Shown here in pieces: positions 19,757-33,264 of a DNA stretch of 64,000 nucleotides. The position numbers and the translations under genes were made by a program. Position 1 is the stretch's first letter. Each line of letters opens with the position of its first letter. The stretch comes from Umbelopsis ramanniana AG (lineage: Eukaryota; Mucoromycota; Umbelopsidomycetes; Umbelopsidales; Umbelopsidaceae): contig NW_026252111.1 of NCBI RefSeq assembly GCF_025399195.1, forward strand, positions 231,520-295,519, given 5' to 3'. The notes below the pieces were generated by a model. That model did not search any database, had not been told where the DNA came from, and saw only the letters and a list, made by a program, of their open reading frames with translations.

Positions 19757-22700
19757 ATGACGAATACCGAAATCTCGTCACAGGCATTGCGTCAAGCCCT
19801 GGACGTTTTCACTCCAGGAACGCGTGCGTGGTTTACAGACGAGCAAGAGGCCTGGATCTCAGCCTCTGTGAAGGCAAAGACTACTTCAGATGGCCGCATC
19901 AAGATCACATTCCAGGACGATAATGATTCCTCAAAGGTACGGTGTGTCATACTTTGCAGAACAAGTGTTTCATATATGAACAACGGATTCCCAAGCCCGA
20001 TGGCCTGCGGATTGACTGGGGAAAGAAATGGCAACGGGACTTGTATCAGGCATCAAAACGAAATGTCACATTAGCACACAAGGGGCCCGATGCTCAAGCG
20101 CACTTTGCAACCATATTGTTTCCAACAAAAAAAAACCACCAGTAACGAAACAAGAATATGTCTATTCCATCTTTGCCGTCCAACCTGGATTTTACTCGTT
20201 ATCTTCAGCACATCTTGCTAACCTATCACTTTTGTATTTTCTAGGAGCATGTCTTTGAATCAACTATAAGCGAGCTGGAGAAGAACAATGGCGCGGATCT
20301 CCCCCCTCTTAGAAACCCCCCAAAGATGGAGAATACAGATGATTTGACGAGTCTTAGTTATTTGAACGAGCCAGCAGGTAAGTGAACACCCTCCTCAAAA
20401 AACTCTCCTTACTCAGTTAGGCTTGTTTACTGATCCATTTTTGATAACCAGTGTTGAACACGATCAAAACCAGATATCAACAGCGAACGATATACACATA
20501 CTCTGGAATTGTTTTGATTGCTGCTAATCCATTCGATCGGGTTGCTTTGTACGAACCCGACATCATTCAACAGTATTCAGGAAGACGAAGAGGAGAACTT
20601 GAACCCCATTTGTTCGCTATTGCAGAAGATGCATACAGATGCATGATCCGAGAAAAGACGAATCAGACAATTGTTGTCTCCGGTGAAAGGTATGTCATGC
20701 CACCACTTGTTTTTGTATAGACGTTCTATCAGACACTAATGTGAACCTTTTCAGTGGTGCCGGTAAGACAGTAAGCGCAAAGTATATTATGCGGTATTTT
20801 GCTACCGCAGACGATAAAGAGAGTAGCGACAAGAAGAAGAAGGTGGATGTAGGAGGCATGACGGAAGTTGAGGAACAGATTCTCGGTTAGTGCATAGTAA
20901 AGTCTGAGAGTTTTTCCATCCATAAGCTCATTTCTAACGCCGATATTGCACAGCTACCAATCCCATCATGGAAGCCTTTGGTAACGCTAAAACGACAAGA
21001 AACGATAACTCTTCGCGTTTTGGAAAATACATTGAGGTTTGTTACGACCTTATGCAAACAAGTAGTTACCTCCTTTTAATAACCCTTCTTCGGGGATGCT
21101 ATAGATTCAATTCGACCAAGGGTCAAACATTATCGGTGCAAAGATTAGAACATACCTTTTGGAACGTTCGCGTTTGATTTTCCAGCCTGAATCCGAGCGC
21201 AACTACCATATTTTCTACCAGGTAATTTACAAGGATATGATTCAAGGAGATCAAGCGGTATACTAAAAAATGCTCTCCCCCACTTTTTTTTTTTTTTTAC
21301 TACAGCTGTGTGCCGGTGCTCCTGCCTCTGAAAGGAAGGAATTCGAACTCGGTGACTTCACCAATTTCCATTATCTTAACCAAAGCGGCACTGGAACCAT
21401 CCCCGGTGTTGACGATGTAGCCGAGTTTGAGATTACACAAAGATCACTTTCCACAGTTGGTATCGCAGTTCATATGCAATGGCAAATCTTCCGTCTTCTC
21501 GCTGCTCTGCTTCACATTGGTAATATCCAAATCGCCGGTCGCACGGACGCTGCTGTTTCTGATTCAGACCCTGCACTTGTCACCGCTACCAAATTATTGG
21601 GTATTGAGTTGCCTGAATTCCGCAAATGGCTCATCAAGAAGCAAATCATTACCCGATCTGAAAAGATTATCACCAATCTCAGCGTTACGCAGGCTCAAGT
21701 TGTCAAGGACTCTGTTGCAAAATACGTCTACGCTAATCTATTCGATTGGTTGGTCTCTGTTATCAACCAAAGTTTGTCTGCACCTAACGTTGAAGAGATC
21801 AGAACGTTTATTGGTGTACTGGATATCTACGGTTTTGAGCACTTTAAGAAGAACTCTTTCGAACAGTTCTGTATCAACTACGCCAACGAAAAGCTGCAAC
21901 AAGAATTCAACCAGCATGTCTTCAAGCTGGAGCAAGAAGAATATATTCGGGAAGAGATTAACTGGAAGTTTATTGAGTTCAGCGATAACCAAAAGTGTAT
22001 CGAAATGATCGAAGGCAAGATGGGAATTCTGTCATTGCTTGACGAAGAATCACGTTTACCTTCTGGTAATGATCAAGGCTACTGCAACAAATTGTATACT
22101 ACCTTTGATAAACCCGGATTCAAAGATTATTTCAAAAAGCCACGTTTCTCGAACTCTGCTTTCACTGTGGTCCATTACGCACACGACGTACAGTATGAAT
22201 CAGAAGGTTTCCTCGACAAGAACAAGGACACTGTACCCGACGAACACTTGGTGCTTTTGCAATCTTCCAAGTTTGAGTTCTTGGTTGATGTGCTTAATGC
22301 CAGCCATGCAGGTGACCATGCTTCTAATGGCGAAACCAACCATAAACGTATGAGTGTCATCAAGAAACCCACCCTTGGATCCATTTTCAAGCAATCCTTG
22401 ATTAGTCTAATGGACACCATCGGACAAACCAACGTCCATTACATCCGTTGTATCAAGCCAAACGAAGCCAAGGTTGCTTGGGAATTTGAACCAAACATGG
22501 TGTTGGCTCAGCTTCGTGCTTGTGGTGTTCTCGAAACCATTCGCATCAGTTGTGCAGGCTATCCATCACGATGGACCTTTGAAGAATTTGCTGAACGCTA
22601 CTATGCTCTGGTCAACTCCAAGCATTGGGACCCTAGTGTTCAACCTGATGTTCGTCGTTTGACCGGTGTTATTCTGGATGCTTGGATTCACGACAAGGAC

Positions 22701-25499
22701 AAGTACCAAATCGGTAAAACCAAAATCTTTTTCCGAGCTGGTCAACTGGCCTACCTCGAAAAACTTCGAGCCGACCGTTGGAATGACTGTGCCATTCTGT
22801 TACAAAAGAACATGCGCCGTTTCATCATTCGTATTCGCTATCTTCGTATGCGTGACCTGGCTCTTCGTCTGCAATCGGTTGCCCGTAAAAAGGTTGGGCA
22901 AGCTAAACTCCAGCTATTGCGAGAGGAGAAAGCTGCCATCTTGGTTCAAAAGAATTGGCGACGATACATTACCCGTAAGCGATACTTGGCACGACGTGCA
23001 TTTATCATCAAGCTACAAAACGCTGTCCTTGCCTATGTCGGACGAAAGAGACATGCTGTTGTTCGTGAACATAATGCAGCCATCCAGATTCAACGTATGG
23101 TTCGTGGATGGGCCGCTAGACGTAAGTTCCAGGCTCAACGCAACCATGTGGTCCGCATTCAGACCTGTTTCCGTCGTCGCCAAGCCCGCAAGCAACTTTT
23201 GGCTCTCAAGGCAGAAGCTCGTTCTGTCAGCCACTTCAAGGAAGTATCATACAAGCTCGAGAGCAAGGTTGTGGAACTCACTCAGACACTGACCAAGCAA
23301 AAGGAAGAGAAACTCGTTCTGCAAGAAAAGGCTGCGAAACTTGAACAGCAAGTACGTGCATGGGTTGAACGTTACGACAAGCTTGACAAGCGTTCAAAGG
23401 AGCTAGAAACCACTCTACAAGAACCCAAGATCAATGATGAATGGGATACATTGCAGCAAGAACGTGATGCCTTGCAATCCAATTATCAATCCTCTCTAGA
23501 TAAGATTCGTCTACAGGACAATGAGATTGCTCGTCTCACCGAAGAGTTAACCAAGCAAAAGGATGAAGTGGCTAACCTTCGCCAAGCTTCTCATAAGATG
23601 GCCAAATACATTGACGAGCCCGATATCAATGAACTGAAAAATCAGATTACTGCCCTCAAGGCTCAGCTATCGCAAACACTTCATCAACCAAGACGACAGA
23701 ACTCACTCAACAGCAATGGCAACCTTCGCAACTTGTCTCCTGTCAGCGAACGTGCTCGTGGTATGTCTCCTGGTGCATATGATCGACAGGAGAATGGATT
23801 TGTTACCTCTGCTCAGCGTGGTCGTTCTCCTACCGGCAATGCCACACCTTATCGTCGTAACAGTATTGCTGATGTCAAGAAGAACAAGGTCAAGACATCC
23901 TTGGATCGTGTTAGCCAGGTCGATATTCGGGCCACTTCCATCGATCAACTTGCTGTACGAGATGAGACAGACGACGACTTCCATGGCAGTCCCGCAGATA
24001 TTGTGTACTCCATTCTTCATGATGAAGATGGTTTACAAGATGAAATTCTTGAGGGTCTTATTCGTCATCTTAAGATCCCACAAGCTAGTACTCAGACACC
24101 CCTTTCAAGAAAGGAGGTCCTCTTCCCTGCTCACGCCATCAGCATTACTGCTGCTCAAATGTGGAAGCTCGGATACATGCAAGAATCTGAGAGACTTTTG
24201 TACACAGTGATGGATACCATCCAAAAGCAGTGCTTGGTAGGTTTTGTACAATAGGGTGTTGAACTGAGAACATGTTTTTGTACTTTGGTCTATTTGCTAA
24301 CCGTTGTTTTTCCACAGTCTTACACTGGAGACGATGCCATTGTTCCTTGTGCATTCTGGTTCAGTAATGTGCACGAACTATTGTCTTTGATTTCTAAGGA
24401 AGAGCAAAAGTTCGAACAAGAGATGAACTTGAACTCTATGAATGGTTTGAGAGCTGTCGGATGGCACGAGTTTGAAAAGCTCATTTCCACTATCAAATAT
24501 GAAATTCAATGCTTGGAAGATAACATTTTCCATGCCTGGATGACTGAGATGAAGCGACGATTGAACAAGATGGCTGTTCCAGCTTTGATTGAAAGCCAAT
24601 CCCTTCCAGGATTCGTCACTAGTGATACTGGCCGGTTCCTTAACAAGATCATCGGGTCCAGCCAACCTGCTTTCACCATGGATGATCTGTTGAGTCTCCT
24701 CAACACCGCTTATCACTCCATGCGATGCTACTACATGGAGAGCTTCGTGTCTCAGCAAGTATTGATTGAACTTCTCAAGCTCATTGGTACCATCACTTTC
24801 AACGATCTGGTGATGAGACGTAACTTTTCATCATGGAAGCGAGGTAAGTTATTGGGTTATGTTGAACTGGAGCGGCTTGGTGATGACTGATAGATTGCTG
24901 AACATCCCCTTTCTCCCCCTCCACTAGCTATGCAAATCCAATATAATATCACTCGATTGGAAGAGTGGTGCAAGAGCCATGAAGTACCCGAGGGAGCATT
25001 GCAGCTTGAGCATTTGATGCAAGCAACCAAGCTTTTGCAGCTCAAGAAGGCTACTTTGGAAGATATTCATATTATTTATGATGTGTGCTGGATGCTCACA
25101 CCAACTCAGATACAAAAGTTAATTACAAACTACTATGTTGCGGACTACGAGGTAAAGTGTCTGAACAAGGTTGCGTGAGACCCTTCTGTTTTTAGCTCAC
25201 ATTATTTACTTATCACACTTGTGTCTCGCAGAGCCCCATTAGCCACGAGATAATGCGCGTTGTGGCTGCTCATGTAGTCAGTGGCGACAAGAACGATATT
25301 TTGCTGCTGGACAGTGTCTCGCTTGATGATACCCCGTTTGAACTGCCTCCAGTGCGTGAAGTAGCTTCAGAGAATTATTTGCCTTCATTCGTGAGTAGCT
25401 TTGTAAAAGACTTATAAGCGCTTGACCGAGTACTGAACCTATTTTTACTTTGACCAGCTGAACTTGAAGCGGCTTCAAAAACTCGTAAGCTTGGCATAA
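19757..25499 (+). CDS. Class V myosin heavy chain (MYO2-type)
   Basis: Eleven exons (19757-19936, 20245-20377, 20452-20689, 20755-20885, 20954-21036, 21105-21221, 21306-24236, 24318-24843, 24928-25151, 25232-25390, 25458-25499) sum to 1,587 residues in frame. The motor starts with an SH3-like segment, then PPLRNPP...[13 protein letters not shown]. The P-loop is [18 protein letters not shown]; switch I is [13 protein letters not shown]; switch II is [20 protein letters not shown]. Six IQ-like repeats follow (e.g. [19 protein letters not shown]), then coiled coil, and a C-terminal DIL/cargo domain across exons 7-11. Class V myosins carry vesicles and organelles along actin to the growing tip. 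Intron 1 is unusually long (308 nt). The final short exon is the least certain join. Confidence 0.96.
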
Positions 25500-26055
25500 A
25501 TGCTAGCCTTGCCATATTACTTCCCTTTTACAGCCTTGCAACCTATTCACTCGATGATCATAGAGAGATACACACAAAGAAATATTAAAAATTTTCGAGC
25601 TATTTTTTTAATGCGTTAGGTCGTTGAGTGGGACAGTTCTACTCTGTGACACTGTGCCAATGGCTGTCATGCGCGTGAAAGAGAGCAATATATGGCATGT
25701 ACCATGCGACGAGAGGGAACGATCGATGCTGATAAATCTATAGGCGCATCGTAAAGTTTAGTTTGAGCGAAATTTAGGAGGTCCGCTGCGAAGTTTCATA
25801 CAAGCCCCATCCTAATAGAACAGCCAGCCACATGAAGAAAAGGGCAGAAAAGCTGCAATTGGACAATTTGCCAAGGCAGTAATCCCTGGTACATTACAGC
25901 GTAGACAGATGTTGATATCCCCAATAAAAATAAGGTGACGTTCCACATTGAGCCAATTTCATAGGCTGCCACACACCCCATTGCGCGGTCTATTAAAAGG
26001 GCTCAGTAGTCGGTCATCCGTTCCTCTTCTACTTTTCATCGAAACGTAATTCATC
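25500..26055. other. Intergenic region before the WW-domain gene
   Basis: The 556 bases contain no supported gene. A TATA-like TATTAAAAGG lies near 25990, about 65 bases before the next ATG. Confidence 0.5.
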
Positions 26056-27075
26056 ATGTCAGGACCTCCTCTACCTCAAGGTACTTTTCTCGGTACATCA
26101 CTACTACTTTGACTCCTCATCTCACTTTTTACTGCTTATTGCTTTCAGGCTGGGAAGCTCGTTATGACCAGAACTCGGGCAAATAGTACGCAAAGCTTAT
26201 TTTTTGTTTTCTCCTTTCTTGTGCACACAAGAAAATCAGACTATAGAAGAACTAACCCATTTTTTCTTGGCAAAATAGCTATTTCATTGACCACAATACC
26301 CATCAAACTACCTGGGAAGACCCACGGAGTCGCGGATACCAATCTCCCCCGCCACCACCTTCGTATGGCGGTTCGCCTCCTCCTCCTCACCCCTCTCCAT
26401 ATGGCGGAAGTGGCTATGGTGGTTATCAACAACAACCCCAGAACCAATCCTACGGTGGTAGTCCTTACCCTCCTCCCCAACAGCAAGGTTATGCTGGTGG
26501 TGGTGGTTACGACCAGAACCGTGGCTACGGTGGTTCCCCTTACCAACAGAGTCCCCCACCTCCCGTACCTCAAAAGAAGCCTGGTATGTCCACTGGTATG
26601 AAAATTGCTGCTGGTGCTGGTGTTGCAGCTCTCGCTGGTTTTGCCATTGGAGAAGTCGTTGAGCACGAGAAGGACGAAGACCGAGAACAAGACAGACGTT
26701 TGGCTCGCCTTGAACAAGAAGAGAGTATGGATAGATATGACAATAACTATGGCGGTGGTGGTGGTTATGGTGGTGGTGGTTATGAAGGAGGCTACGGCGG
26801 CGGTGGTTACGGCGGCGGCGGCAACACTACCGTTATTGAAGAAGACGGTGGTTGGTTCGGTCCTGACAAGGAAACCATCATTGAAAGAGGTAAACACAAT
26901 TCCCCTCGTTTATATCATCACCGACCGTGGTTTACTAATCCACTCCTAATTAGATCAATATGGTGACACCACAGTCATCGAAAAAGAAGATGGATGGTTC
27001 CGTGACGAGACCACTGTCACCGAGACTGACCGATACGGCGACACTACTGTCGTTGAAGATGATAGTTGGTTCTAA
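26056..27075 (+). CDS. WW-domain protein with Gly/Pro-rich middle and repeated acidic Trp-Phe motifs
   Basis: Exons 26056-26080, 26149-26185, 26279-26889 and 26954-27075 encode 264 residues. The WW domain is at residues 6-38 (LPQGWEARYDQNSGKYYF then TTWEDPR), with both signature Trp and the Pro. A Pro/Gly/Tyr/Gln-rich low-complexity stretch follows, then a short hydrophobic helix (MKIAAGAGVAALAGFAIGEV), a charged helix and a poly-Gly-Tyr segment. The tail repeats TTV-[IV]-E...WF three times. WW domains bind Pro-rich ligands, and this protein carries such sequence itself. The hydrophobic helix hints at membrane contact. The function is unknown. Confidence 0.85.
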
Positions 27076-27207
27076 ATTCCTGCAATGATACTCCCCAGAT
27101 TCCCCTCCAATATTGATCTGTGTTGTTTGCCAGACAATTAAATAAATAAATAAAAAGATTTGAACATTTTGTATTGTACTTGAAACATGGCTACAGTTCA
27201 ACAACAT

Positions 27208-29246
27208 TTATACTACAGGTTGGATATCATACAAAAGACAACCATTATTAGACGTTCCTTCCCATCCACGCGTTCCTGATGTCGTGATCATGTACTTTGA
27301 GGTGCGATCAATTACTGCATTATAAAGTTCAGGTTAAATCGTGTCAATGGTGAACGATGCCACTGGTTAGTGAAACTTACATATGTTCGAGATCACAGCT
27401 CCATGATGACCAGGTAGGATAGTGAATGGAATAATGGATGAAAGTTTAGTGGGTTTGACAAAACCTCCGTCATCCCCTGGTTGGATAGTAAATGTCGAGT
27501 CTATTGAAGTATTCCACATGCGTATATTATCATTTGATGCACTGTATTGTCGAATGTTAGATGAAACGTCTCTATCCTCTCAATGAAATACTAAAGCCAC
27601 TTACCAAATAATATGAGAGCCATTGGGTAAACTTGCAACGCACGAAACCGGTCCTGAATTTGCAGGCATTCGGAACGATCGTATTAGCTTTTGAGCTGCA
27701 AAATCATATTCATCGACTATGGTATTCGCAATATTAGTATCGATCACTGAAGAACATTGTATTGAGATCATTGCATCTTACCTGTTCCATTCCTTCGTCC
27801 AGTGTATATTTTGGAACCGTCAGCGCTCCAGCACGCCTGTTTGTATGAGCCCTGAATTTAGCCACAAATTTTCAGGTACACTGTTTCACATTTTCTCAAA
27901 CTTACCGATAGACACCACGGGGGCGTTTTGTCGGGAAGATTTAGGCGTCTAGAAGCCTCTGCAGGTTCTCTTCGATCCCATAGTAAACAAGTTCCATCAA
28001 TACTAGTGGTGAGCATTATATTTGGGTCTTTACTTAACGGCTCCGGGCCACTAGGTTCTGGCTTGGTTTCTTCAGTTTCGCTGTTAGCATCCGTTGCGTC
28101 CTGTTGACTGGCTGACGTTTCCTCTTTGTCACTGGCATCTTGCTCCATATCCTCTCCGGCGTTGGTTGTGACAGGTTCCTTTTCCAGCGGCCGGAATGAG
28201 ATAGAGGAAATTTGTGAAGTGTATCCACCATATTCACGCTGTACAGATCCGGTATCCAAATCCCATTCCTACAACTGGGGTTATTATACAGGTCTCCAAA
28301 AAAAAAAATAAAGCCATAAAAAAAAGCTCACCACAATGGTTTTGTCCCATGAACCACTTATAAAGGATCTCTCGCCAGGCATGATACTCAAAACTGATAC
28401 AGGGGCAGCATGCTTCCAGAAAACATGATGGCACTTTCCTTCGTCATGTCGTACCGTTACCAGATTGATGGACCCATTCTCCAATCCAGACAATGCCCAT
28501 AGGCCATCCGATTGAATATCTACACTATATACAGGGGATAATTTTTGTTCAGGAGCGGGTGTCGCTTCACTCGTCTCGCTAGGCTCAGCCTTTAATTTCG
28601 GCTCTTCTAATATTAAACGCTCAGCCATATATCCTCGTGTACAATCCAGTGTAAGAAAAGATAAATTACCTGGCTGCTCTTCATTCTCCCACCATGATGC
28701 AAGATAGCCGGCTTTCGTGATGGAGTCTACCAGTTGATGCCGCTGTACCTGAGTCAACATTGTTTTTCCATTCATGGAAGCAAAAAAGTCCCATTTTCGA
28801 ATATATCCATCTTCTGAACCAGTCAGTACCCATCTGAAACACCGCGTAGCCGCAATTGAATAAATGGGATTGGGATGGATGGCCGCACCCTTTCAAACCA
28901 CTTTCTTAGTCGTAGGAATTGTTACAAAAACACAGCTGTCAAAAACGTACCACAGGGACAATATTATATGATTTGCACGTATTGGCGTGGAGTTGCATTT
29001 TAGGCAGTACGCGTTTTTGCACCGTATCATCTACAGTACTTGGTTGCTGTGTATCTGTCGAGGGCATCGGGTCTAATAAAGGCGTTACAGCCAAAAGTTA
29101 AAGTTATAAAAACAGAAGCGGTGACTTAACCAAAAGAACAACCACCCACCATCGGTATCCATCATGTCGGTCCCATCCTCTGATGCGTTATCTATCTGGG
29201 TAGTAGAGTCTTCATTCAAGTCGACATCTTCTTCATCGGATGACAT
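27208..29246 (-). CDS. SPT8: SAGA complex WD40 subunit Spt8
   Basis: Eight exons (29246-29150, 29072-28951, 28889-28332, 28268-27906, 27836-27782, 27716-27605, 27541-27381, 27314-27208) give 524 residues in frame. The acidic N-terminus (MSSDEEDVDLNEDS) is typical of Spt8. Diagnostic blocks are TGSEDGYIRKWDFFASMNGK, QRHQLVDSITKAGYLASWWE, LPDKTPPWCLSACWS, IYTGRRNGTVDEYD and LPGHHGAVISNILIDRTSK, ending at GTRGWEGTSNN. Spt8 helps SAGA hand TBP to promoters and is found in fungi. An acidic Glu/Ser/Thr insert interrupts the propeller between PLEKEPVTT and PNIMLTTSIDG. Introns are 60-78 nt. Confidence 0.93.
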
Positions 29247-29512
29247 GGTGCAGGAATATTACAAAGTGCAAGATTGAAACAGTTGCGATCAATGGTGGTC
29301 GATAGGGTGTAATCTACATCACGTGACTGTTTGTGATGGTGTGAGTGGTACCTCAAAAAAAAAAATGAGAAGCAGCTCACAATGTGCAACATGAACCAAA
29401 GCCAAAAATAAATCCATCAGATTGACACGCCTTCTCAATCTCCTTTCTCCTTTCCTTTTACTTTACTCACCCTTCCTTTCCTTCCTTTTCTCGTCTGTCT
29501 GTTGTTGCTACC
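29247..29512. promoter_or_regulatory. Divergent promoter, SPT8 / coiled-coil protein, with palindromic E-box
   Basis: The 266 bases between divergent ATGs contain TCACGTGA at 29319-29326, a perfect CACGTG palindrome of the Cbf1/bHLH type, and a C/T-rich tract before the right-hand ATG. Confidence 0.5.
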
Positions 29513-30729
29513 ATGCGTCTGTTCAAGCTATGCATTGGATGCTATGGCCAAGACGACCATGACTTTGCAATGTACTTTTTCGATTCGCCTATCACACCTC
29601 CCGTGGTGGGGGGCAACTCCAAAGAAGACAATTTTTGGAAAATGGAAGATCTGCAAGCCATTTTTCATTCCAAACCCATTACCATCCATCACATCGCACC
29701 AACCTATCGCTTTTCATACGACTATATCCGTCGAGATGCCCATGGACATCACTACATAGCATCTTGTGCGTTACTGGACCTGGCAAGCTACATGCAAATT
29801 GACTTGCTTGGTCAACTTTGCCGCCTCAGTCGTCAAGACATTCAAAACGGAAAAGCCGAGATGTTATGCAAATCGTTGGATGTACGGGTTTCGCGTACGC
29901 ATATGATGATTGAAAATGAATTTATCCCATCCGACCTTACTCCCCCGTCACCCATGACGCCAAGCCAGACCAATCATCACAACTTTCACGGCACTAATAA
30001 ACGGAAAGCGCCCGCCGTGGAAAGGTATATTACAATTTATTAAATAGTGTATGGATTTGGCTTGGGACACTGCAGCGGAGGCCGGATGTGCATACATTTG
30101 GCCAAGCGGTGTGTAACATCCAAGGCTAATACCCAGTTCGTTTATAATTAATTGAAATTGAGCGCTCTCATTAACTTTTTTTTTTTTATCCTAGTACCAC
30201 CTCAAGTTCATCCGGGAAACAATCTTTACTAGCCAAACGCTTGGCGGGAAAACACCGAGCTTTGACGATTTATGCTGCTCCATATGCTGACCAAACCAGC
30301 GCAGTGCGCACAGCTCCTGCAAAGCAGTACAGCGACCAGCTACTATTAGCTCCGCCCATCGTACAATCCCAGCAAAAGCAATTATACCCTTATCAACCTC
30401 CACAGCGCCATAGTCAACCACACTTGCGACCTTTTGAGGACTTATTTGATACCATTGAAGCCACTCGTTCTCTTAAGGAAACTTTGGATGATCAAGTTAG
30501 ACGATCGGCACACGTTATTAACGAATTTAATGCAAAGTCTGTCAAGCAAATAGTGGAGGCTGAGATGAAGGCTTTCCAGCAGCAAATTGATGCAAAGTTG
30601 GAGTGTTTGTTGACCGAATGCTCCAATCGTTTATCAAAGTTGGAATCTACACCATCCTCAAGTCCAAGCCTTAGTGATCTACTTAGCCGAATTGAGAAAT
30701 TGGAAAATCGTGCAGATCCCCACTGTTAA
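29513..30729 (+). CDS. Unknown protein with C-terminal coiled coil
   Basis: Exons 29513-30024 and 30195-30729 encode 348 residues; the join gives VERSTTSSSSGK. I do not recognise the family. Residues ~1-140 look globular, with several Cys and His (MRLFKLCIGCYGQDDHDFAM). A Ser/Pro/Gln-rich linker follows. From about residue 245 an amphipathic stretch (LFDTIEATRSLKETLDDQ; IVEAEMKAFQQQIDAKLE; LLSRIEKLEN) is very likely a coiled coil for self-association. The gene is divergent from SPT8 and convergent with a transporter. It could be lineage-specific. Confidence 0.75.
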
Positions 30730-31241
30730 TTACCGTTTAATTTTTTTGATGTATCAAAAATTTAAAGGGAGAAAAAAAAATTTCACTCACCTTGTAGCCC
30801 TACCCATTTGCAATAACTACCTTTAATAAACCCCATAATACTGAAGATTGCAGTTTCCGTATACCATCCTACATTAATGTGATTCAATGCCCTTTGCATA
30901 CAATGGTGGCTTTCGTGAGATCAACATCCACACGGTATTCTATTTTAATCCTCTTTGAATGATCTGCCCACATGGGACTTCCAAACCAAGACCATCCCCC
31001 AATTTTCGAAAAGACATTCTCACTAACACTAAATTGCCGGTTATACAAGTAAAAGTCTGGCCAGCTAATTTTGAGTCGCACAATATATCGGACATGATAT
31101 GATATTTGAAGGTAGTTTATATGAACATAGGAAGAGAAACATCAAGATGCGTCTTGTACATGGAAGAGCATAATACAGGGTATAATTCCGGTCGAGCATT
31201 GTCAAAATGCTGAAAAGGCACCGGACCATAAATTTCTAGGC
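30730..31241. other. Convergent intergenic region with an exon-like open frame
   Basis: The 512 bases lie between two stop codons. On the minus strand, about 31132-30884, an open frame without an ATG reads like real protein (GGWSWFGSPMWADHSKRI; IEYRVDVDLTKATIVCKGH). It could be a last exon, a remnant, or chance. Confidence 0.4.
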
Positions 31242-33081
31242 TTACAAGTCTACGGAGATACTGTGCAATGACCGTACGCGAATCAATAAGGAAAATAAGC
31301 CAGCCACGCCTATGGTGATACTAAAGGTCATATATACAACCCATGGCGCGGTTGCGACAAAATGAGAGTAAAGGAGGTTGGCCAGAATAGGGCTAAAGAT
31401 TAAAGTTATGGACTCGAGAATAGCACCTGTTAAAATACGAACCATATTAGCATACACGTATAATGCGTCGCGTTCCATATTGTGCACGTACCTGCTCCGA
31501 GAATAAGACCTGCGTTCTCTTCACCAGCGATTTGTACCATGAGTGACTTTGTCGAAGCGTTGTACAGTGCGCCACCAATTTGAAAAAAGGCTCCTAGGTA
31601 CATCATCCATCCAGCATAAGCCAAAGTGAAGACGGCCATGCTAAGGCCCAGACATAAAATACCCAATCGACAAATCCAGAGGTCCAATACGATGCTAGAG
31701 TGACGACTCGATATGCTGTGAACGCCTTCAGGCACTACAACCTCGTGCAGTTTCTTTAGAGCTGGAAGAACTACTATCAAGCCCACTAGTGAAGCACCGC
31801 TCTCAAAGCTCAAAAAGAATCCAACGTCAGTAGGTGTCCAACCGAATACGTATGAGACGTAGAGAACAATTGTGGTGACGAGACCAATGGCAACACATTT
31901 GCACAGAACTTGAATAAGTGCCAGTATGGGTAATGATGCGCGATTGGTCAGTTCTGGTTTGGCAGTGAAAATAATGGACAGACTAGAGATAAAATTGATC
32001 TTGGACCAGATGCTCTGCCGACTATTTTGCTCCTCTTCTTCTATTGCCGGCTCGAGTGCCTTCGTGTTGGATTCTGGAACAATGAAAATGACAACCAAAA
32101 CCCATAAAATCATCGATATCAAAGCGGTGAGTGCAATTGGTTCCAACGATTGGGTTAGCTGCGATAACAGAGGGAAAAAAACAAGCAGCTGTTATTATAC
32201 ATGTCAAAATTTTTATACATGACAATTGTATTGATTTCACTCACCTCCATAATCCATCCTGATAAGGTTTGTCCGATCATACTTCCGCTAAGAAAACTGG
32301 CCAAAAGTCGGCCAAATACCACCGTTCTGGGTTCCACAATTAGTAAGTCCGTGATTTATTATCTTTTCTTTTCCAAATGGCAGGTCAAACCATGTACTCA
32401 CCTATCGGCTGGCTGCGTGCAGTCTGTGCTGTAAGCATAAAAACTCATCAGAAGCGTGCTGGAACCACCTCCAAGTCCCATAAGGACTGCACCGACCATG
32501 AGTAGCCGAGGAGAGGCGGTTTCTTGGAAACGTATGAGTAAGCAGGTGATTCCCAGATCAGCCGCAAAGGCCTTTATAAGGTTGAAAAGTGGGTGTTAAC
32601 AAGACCTGTTGACTCGATGACGTTTTTGTTGGGTGACACATACCAGTCCATTGATGATAAACACTGGTCGACGACCTTTTTTATCGCTCATTTTCGAATA
32701 AATGGCCGTTGTTAAAAGACCTGTCGCGAATTGTCATGAGGGCCAAGATAAGTACTATAGTTCGCTGACACTTTTGCGTTCATAGTGATTTTGACAATTA
32801 CCTACAACGGAGCCGAGGACGGTCACCCACATCATCAGATTCGATACTTGTGCTTGTACGGCAGAGTCGGCATTGCATTGCTCGCGAGGTCGCCTGATGG
32901 CTTCGGTACTGTCGATACGACTACAAATAAGGTCTATGACGAACTGAACAAGTGGACCCTGCAGCATGGAAATTGAGCAGCCAAGGACGAATAATGGTGG
33001 TAACAAAACCCATGGCGATGGTTTAACACGGAGCCAATGTGTTTTAGTCGATTTGGCCACTAAAGGTGTAGTCTCATCCAT
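31242..33081 (-). CDS. MFS transporter with 12 predicted helices
   Basis: Six exons (33081-32802, 32720-32644, 32571-32402, 32326-32245, 32158-31492, 31426-31242) encode 486 residues from the ATG MDETTPLVAKSTK. The loop between helices 2 and 3 has the MFS signature (GLLTTAIYSKMSDKKGRRPV). GRLLASFLSGSMIGQTLSGW lies in the first half. A charged central loop (ESNTKALEPAIEEEEQ) separates two sets of six helices, and helix 7 follows at LPILALIQVLCKCVAIGL. An early loop with Cys (DLICSRIDSTEAIRRPREQC) resembles fungal relatives of the SLC46/tetracycline-exporter-like group. The substrate is unknown. It ends a run of three minus-strand genes. Confidence 0.82.
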
Positions 33082-33264
33082 TGTTAACAAAGAAAGGCTG
33101 CTGAATATGAAGTTAGCCAGCCATTGGAAAAAACAAATCACACTTTTTAAACGTCGCTATGCGGACTGTCAATCGCGTTTTCCAAGCGTTGGCAAACTTG
33201 GCAAACTTGGCTTTTTTTATTGGCTATCGAGTTTGGAGGGAATTGCTATATCCGGAATCCCCTC

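Noticed and set aside
26241-26897. A 218-residue antisense frame rich in Thr and Val
   Set aside because: It is the reverse of the Gly/Tyr/Pro-rich repeats of the WW protein.
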